A stretch of 6,687 nt of DNA from an uncultured Chloroflexaceae bacterium (GTDB taxonomy: Bacteria > Chloroflexota > Chloroflexia > Chloroflexales > Chloroflexaceae), in assembly GCA_937141995.1 (NCBI GenBank), contig CAKZQX010000998.1, positions 1 through 6,687 of the forward strand, in the 5' to 3' direction. Shown here piece by piece: positions 5,342 through 6,687 of the stretch. Position numbers and translations under genes: made by a program. Position 1 is the first letter of the stretch; the number at the start of each line of letters is the position of its first letter. Under the pieces are notes generated by a model. That model was not told where the DNA came from and made no database searches. It worked only from the letters and a program-made list of their open reading frames with translations.

Positions 5342-6283
5342 CTACGGCAACACCAGATCCGCCAGCACGGGGTAGTGGTCCGAGCCGACATCCGGACCCA
5401 GCGTGTATGCCGTCACCTGCCACTCCGGCGAAACCAGTACGTGGTCCAGCGGCAGGCCGAGGGCGGAACTGCCATACCACCAGGTCGGCCAGATGCCGTA
5501 ACCCTGCGCCGCATGCCGCAGATCGATTGTGTTGACGAGCCGGCGCAGTGGTGCGGACCAGGGCGTGGCATTAAGGTCTCCCATGAGAATCAACGGCCCG
5601 GTCTCCTGGGCAATCAACTCCTGGATTGCGGCGAGTTCACTATCGCGGCGGAAAGTGCCGTCGGCACCGAGGGGTGGAAAGGGATGCGCGCCATACACTG
5701 TTACGACTTGATCCTGCCAGGCAAGCGTTGCCTGGATCGAAGGATGCCGGTTGATTCCCAAACGATGGGTTTGTGCTGTGCGCAGGGGATAACGACTGAG
5801 CAGGGCAATTCCAAAATGCCCCCGTTGAGCGGCATCATGCACATGGGGATACTGCGCAGACAGAGCCTGTATCACCTGCGTCAGCATATCCGGCTGGACT
5901 TCGGAGAGCAAGATGATATCGGCGTCGGCTACCCGCAGATAGTCAATCACGGCCTGGGGTGTCCGGTTATGCGCCAGGACATTGCTGGTCAACACACGGA
6001 GCGGATTAGTTGGCGGATCGGCGGCACGCGCCAGGGGCAGAAAAAAGGGACCGAGCAGCAGCGCATTGACGAGCAGTGCGGGGAGCAGCCACATGACATG
6101 GATGCGCCGCTGCAAAACGATCAGACCCGCCGGCACCAGCAGCAGCAGGCCGATGGTATACTGGATGCGAAAACTGGCCGTAATATCGAGTAACCAGTGG
6201 TGGGAACCGAGAAATCCACTAAAGGTGAGGAAGGTCAACAGGCTGACGCAGCCGGCAAACACGACACTGACGATTCGGCGCAT
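5342..6283 (-). CDS. Membrane-anchored endonuclease/exonuclease/phosphatase (EEP) family protein
   Basis: A 313-aa hydrolase of the metal-dependent EEP fold (DNase I, sphingomyelinase and inositol-phosphatase superfamily). Three hydrophobic stretches (about 4-25, 42-58 and 63-85) suggest an N-terminal membrane anchor; the EEP domain starts near residue 94. Catalytic motifs are all present: TSNVL (Asn101), LLSEVQPD (Glu128, metal ligand), GAHPFPPL (His200), MGDLNATPWS (Asp236, Asn238), LDHVLVS (Asp280, His281) and the terminal GSDHYPV (Asp302, His303). This is a complete active site. The substrate may be a phosphodiester or phosphomonoester in a lipid, nucleotide or nucleic acid. With three helices the catalytic domain could be outside the membrane, but topology is inferred. 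Start: ATG 6281-6283 with GGAGG 4 nt upstream. It lies 89 nt downstream of the small membrane protein gene on the same strand. Substrate cannot be stated. Confidence 0.88.
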   Translation of the reverse strand: MRRIVSVVFAGCVSLLTFLTFSGFLGSHHWLLDITASFRIQYTIGLLLLVPAGLIVLQRRIHVMWLLPALLVNALLLGPFFLPLARAADPPTNPLRVLTSNVLAHNRTPQAVIDYLRVADADIILLSEVQPDMLTQVIQALSAQYPHVHDAAQRGHFGIALLSRYPLRTAQTHRLGINRHPSIQATLAWQDQVVTVYGAHPFPPLGADGTFRRDSELAAIQELIAQETGPLILMGDLNATPWSAPLRRLVNTIDLRHAAQGYGIWPTWWYGSSALGLPLDHVLVSPEWQVTAYTLGPDVGSDHYPVLADLVLP

Positions 6284-6319
6284 GGAGCCTCCGGCGCTAT
6301 ACTATCTTTGAAAGCTACC

Positions 6320-6349
6320 CTGGTATTGTACCAGAGCATCTGCGCAGAT
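6320..6349. promoter_or_regulatory. Two adjacent perfect palindromes upstream of the EEP gene
   Basis: CTGGTA-TTG-TACCAG (6320-6334) has 6-bp arms around 3 nt. ATCTGCGCAGAT (6338-6349) is a perfect 12-bp palindrome. Only 3 nt separate them, 37-66 nt before the EEP start. On the - strand the first one contains TACAAT, a good -10 hexamer, though no matching -35 box lies 17 nt upstream. They could be operator sites over the EEP promoter, or small hairpins between the two genes. The palindromes are certain, the role is inference. Confidence 0.4.
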
Positions 6350-6372
6350 TGGCGCGCGGTTCCCGGCAGTTG

Positions 6373-6549
6373 TTACTCCTCGTCTTCCACTTCCGTCCGC
6401 TCCTTCTGGGCCAGACCCACAATTCCCAGGATCAGAAATGGGACACCAACGGCGAAAAAGGTGCTATCGACGCTCATTCCCAGCACCAGAAACATCACAC
6501 CTATGGGAAAAAACGCGGCACCTGTGTTCCACGAAATGCTCGACTTCAT
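6373..6549 (-). CDS. Small two-helix membrane protein, 58 aa
   Basis: A short gene found by reading the - strand directly. ATG is at 6547-6549 and TAA at 6373-6375. The Shine-Dalgarno-like GAGAGGAAA lies just upstream of the start. The protein has a short polar N terminus (MKSSISWNTG), a first hydrophobic helix (about 11-27, AAFFPIGVMFLVLGMSV), a tight turn (DST), a second helix (about 31-47, FFAVGVPFLILGIVGLA) and a charged tail (QKERTEVEDEE). This is the layout of a hairpin-like inner-membrane protein with both ends in the cytosol. The family is unknown to me. It lies 89 nt upstream of the EEP gene on the same strand and may be cotranscribed with that membrane-bound hydrolase. The overlapping + strand frame (6349-6645) has no such logic and is taken as a shadow. 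Confidence 0.7.
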   Translation of the reverse strand: MKSSISWNTGAAFFPIGVMFLVLGMSVDSTFFAVGVPFLILGIVGLAQKERTEVEDEE

Positions 6550-6573
6550 CTGCGTTTCCTCTCTCCGCTGCGT

Positions 6574-6594
6574 GTGGTTCTGTCAGAGAACCAC
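6574..6594. promoter_or_regulatory. Leader hairpin of the small membrane protein gene
   Basis: A perfect 8-bp stem, GTGGTTCT (6574-6581) against AGAACCAC (6587-6594), with a 5-nt loop, extendable by a G-T and a G-C pair to 6572-6596. It lies 25-45 nt upstream of the start of the small gene. It may be a protein-binding palindrome or an RNA hairpin in the leader. The rest of 6550-6687 shows no gene. TATAGA on the - strand (around 6647-6652) is a possible -10 box without a clear -35. Confidence 0.4.
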
Positions 6595-6623
6595 GCCTGC
6601 CAGGCCGGATCTACCCCTTCGTT

Positions 6624-6687
6624 TGATCCGCATGCAGGTTCGTAATCTATACTTCCAGCCTACACCAGAAACGCTGCATGGAGATCC
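6624..6687. repeat. Inverted repeat reaching the right window edge
   Basis: 6624-6637 (TGATCCGCATGCAG) pairs with 6674-6687 (CTGCATGGAGATCC) at 11 of 14 positions, with CATGCAG/CTGCATG (6631-6637, 6674-6680) perfect, around a 36-nt loop. A further CGGATC/GATCCG pair (6606-6611, 6625-6630) overlaps the left arm. It may be the edge of a palindromic element that continues outside the window. Confidence 0.3.

Noticed and set aside
5290..5535. GTG-started + strand frame after an AAGGAG motif at 5273
   Set aside because: The spacer is long (11 nt), the product is a Pro/Arg/Ala-rich low-complexity chain, and it overlaps the supported EEP gene.
5375..6193. 272-codon + strand frame antisense to the EEP gene
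   Set aside because: The - strand frame has all EEP catalytic motifs. The antisense product has no recognisable domain.
6349..6645. 98-codon + strand frame over the small membrane protein gene
   Set aside because: It has no domain or ribosome site. The - strand frame has a better start and a clear two-helix pattern.
6631..6666. tRNA-like GGTTCGTAATC segment
   Set aside because: The flanking bases do not form a T-arm stem, and no acceptor, D or anticodon arms can be drawn around it.

Overview
The window reads as chromosomal DNA of a moderately GC-rich bacterium. The gene set fits a Chloroflexus/Roseiflexus-like member of the Chloroflexota: an SNF2 helicase paired with a zinc-ribbon partner, a YtxJ-type bacilliredoxin, a bacterial DUF1264 protein, SnoaL-like and EEP-domain proteins, and palindromic intergenic repeats. 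The assignment rests on gene content only and is tentative. There is no rRNA, tRNA, CRISPR array, transposase or phage gene.

Left third (2-2736, + strand): a two-gene unit. The first gene is the 3' part of an SNF2/RapA-like helicase whose reading frame runs off the left edge. The second, after 26 nt, encodes a 348-aa protein with a long coiled coil and a C-terminal four-cysteine zinc ribbon. They probably act together on DNA or nucleoprotein.

Middle (2737-3351): a gene-free stretch filled by an array of one palindromic repeat family. It holds a truncated left half, a complete copy A and a complete copy B. Each full copy nests three inverted repeats: a 15-21 bp terminal one, an 11-bp middle one and a perfect 21-22 bp core hairpin. 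The two cores differ in sequence but both stay perfectly paired. This is the most unusual feature of the window.

3352-4528 (+ strand): a probable two-gene operon. A TTG-started YtxJ-family monothiol bacilliredoxin is followed by a DUF1264 (oil-body-associated-protein-like) protein. Both have good Shine-Dalgarno sites.

Right half (4544-6549, - strand): three genes, from right to left a 58-aa two-helix membrane protein, a membrane-anchored endonuclease/exonuclease/phosphatase (EEP) protein, and a SnoaL-like ester-cyclase-type protein. The SnoaL-like gene converges on the DUF1264 gene with a 15-nt gap. The gap between the EEP and SnoaL-like genes (4982-5341) holds a second, unrelated imperfect palindrome. 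Two tight palindromes lie upstream of the EEP gene, a hairpin lies in the leader of the small membrane gene, and the last 64 nt hold an inverted repeat that reaches the window edge.
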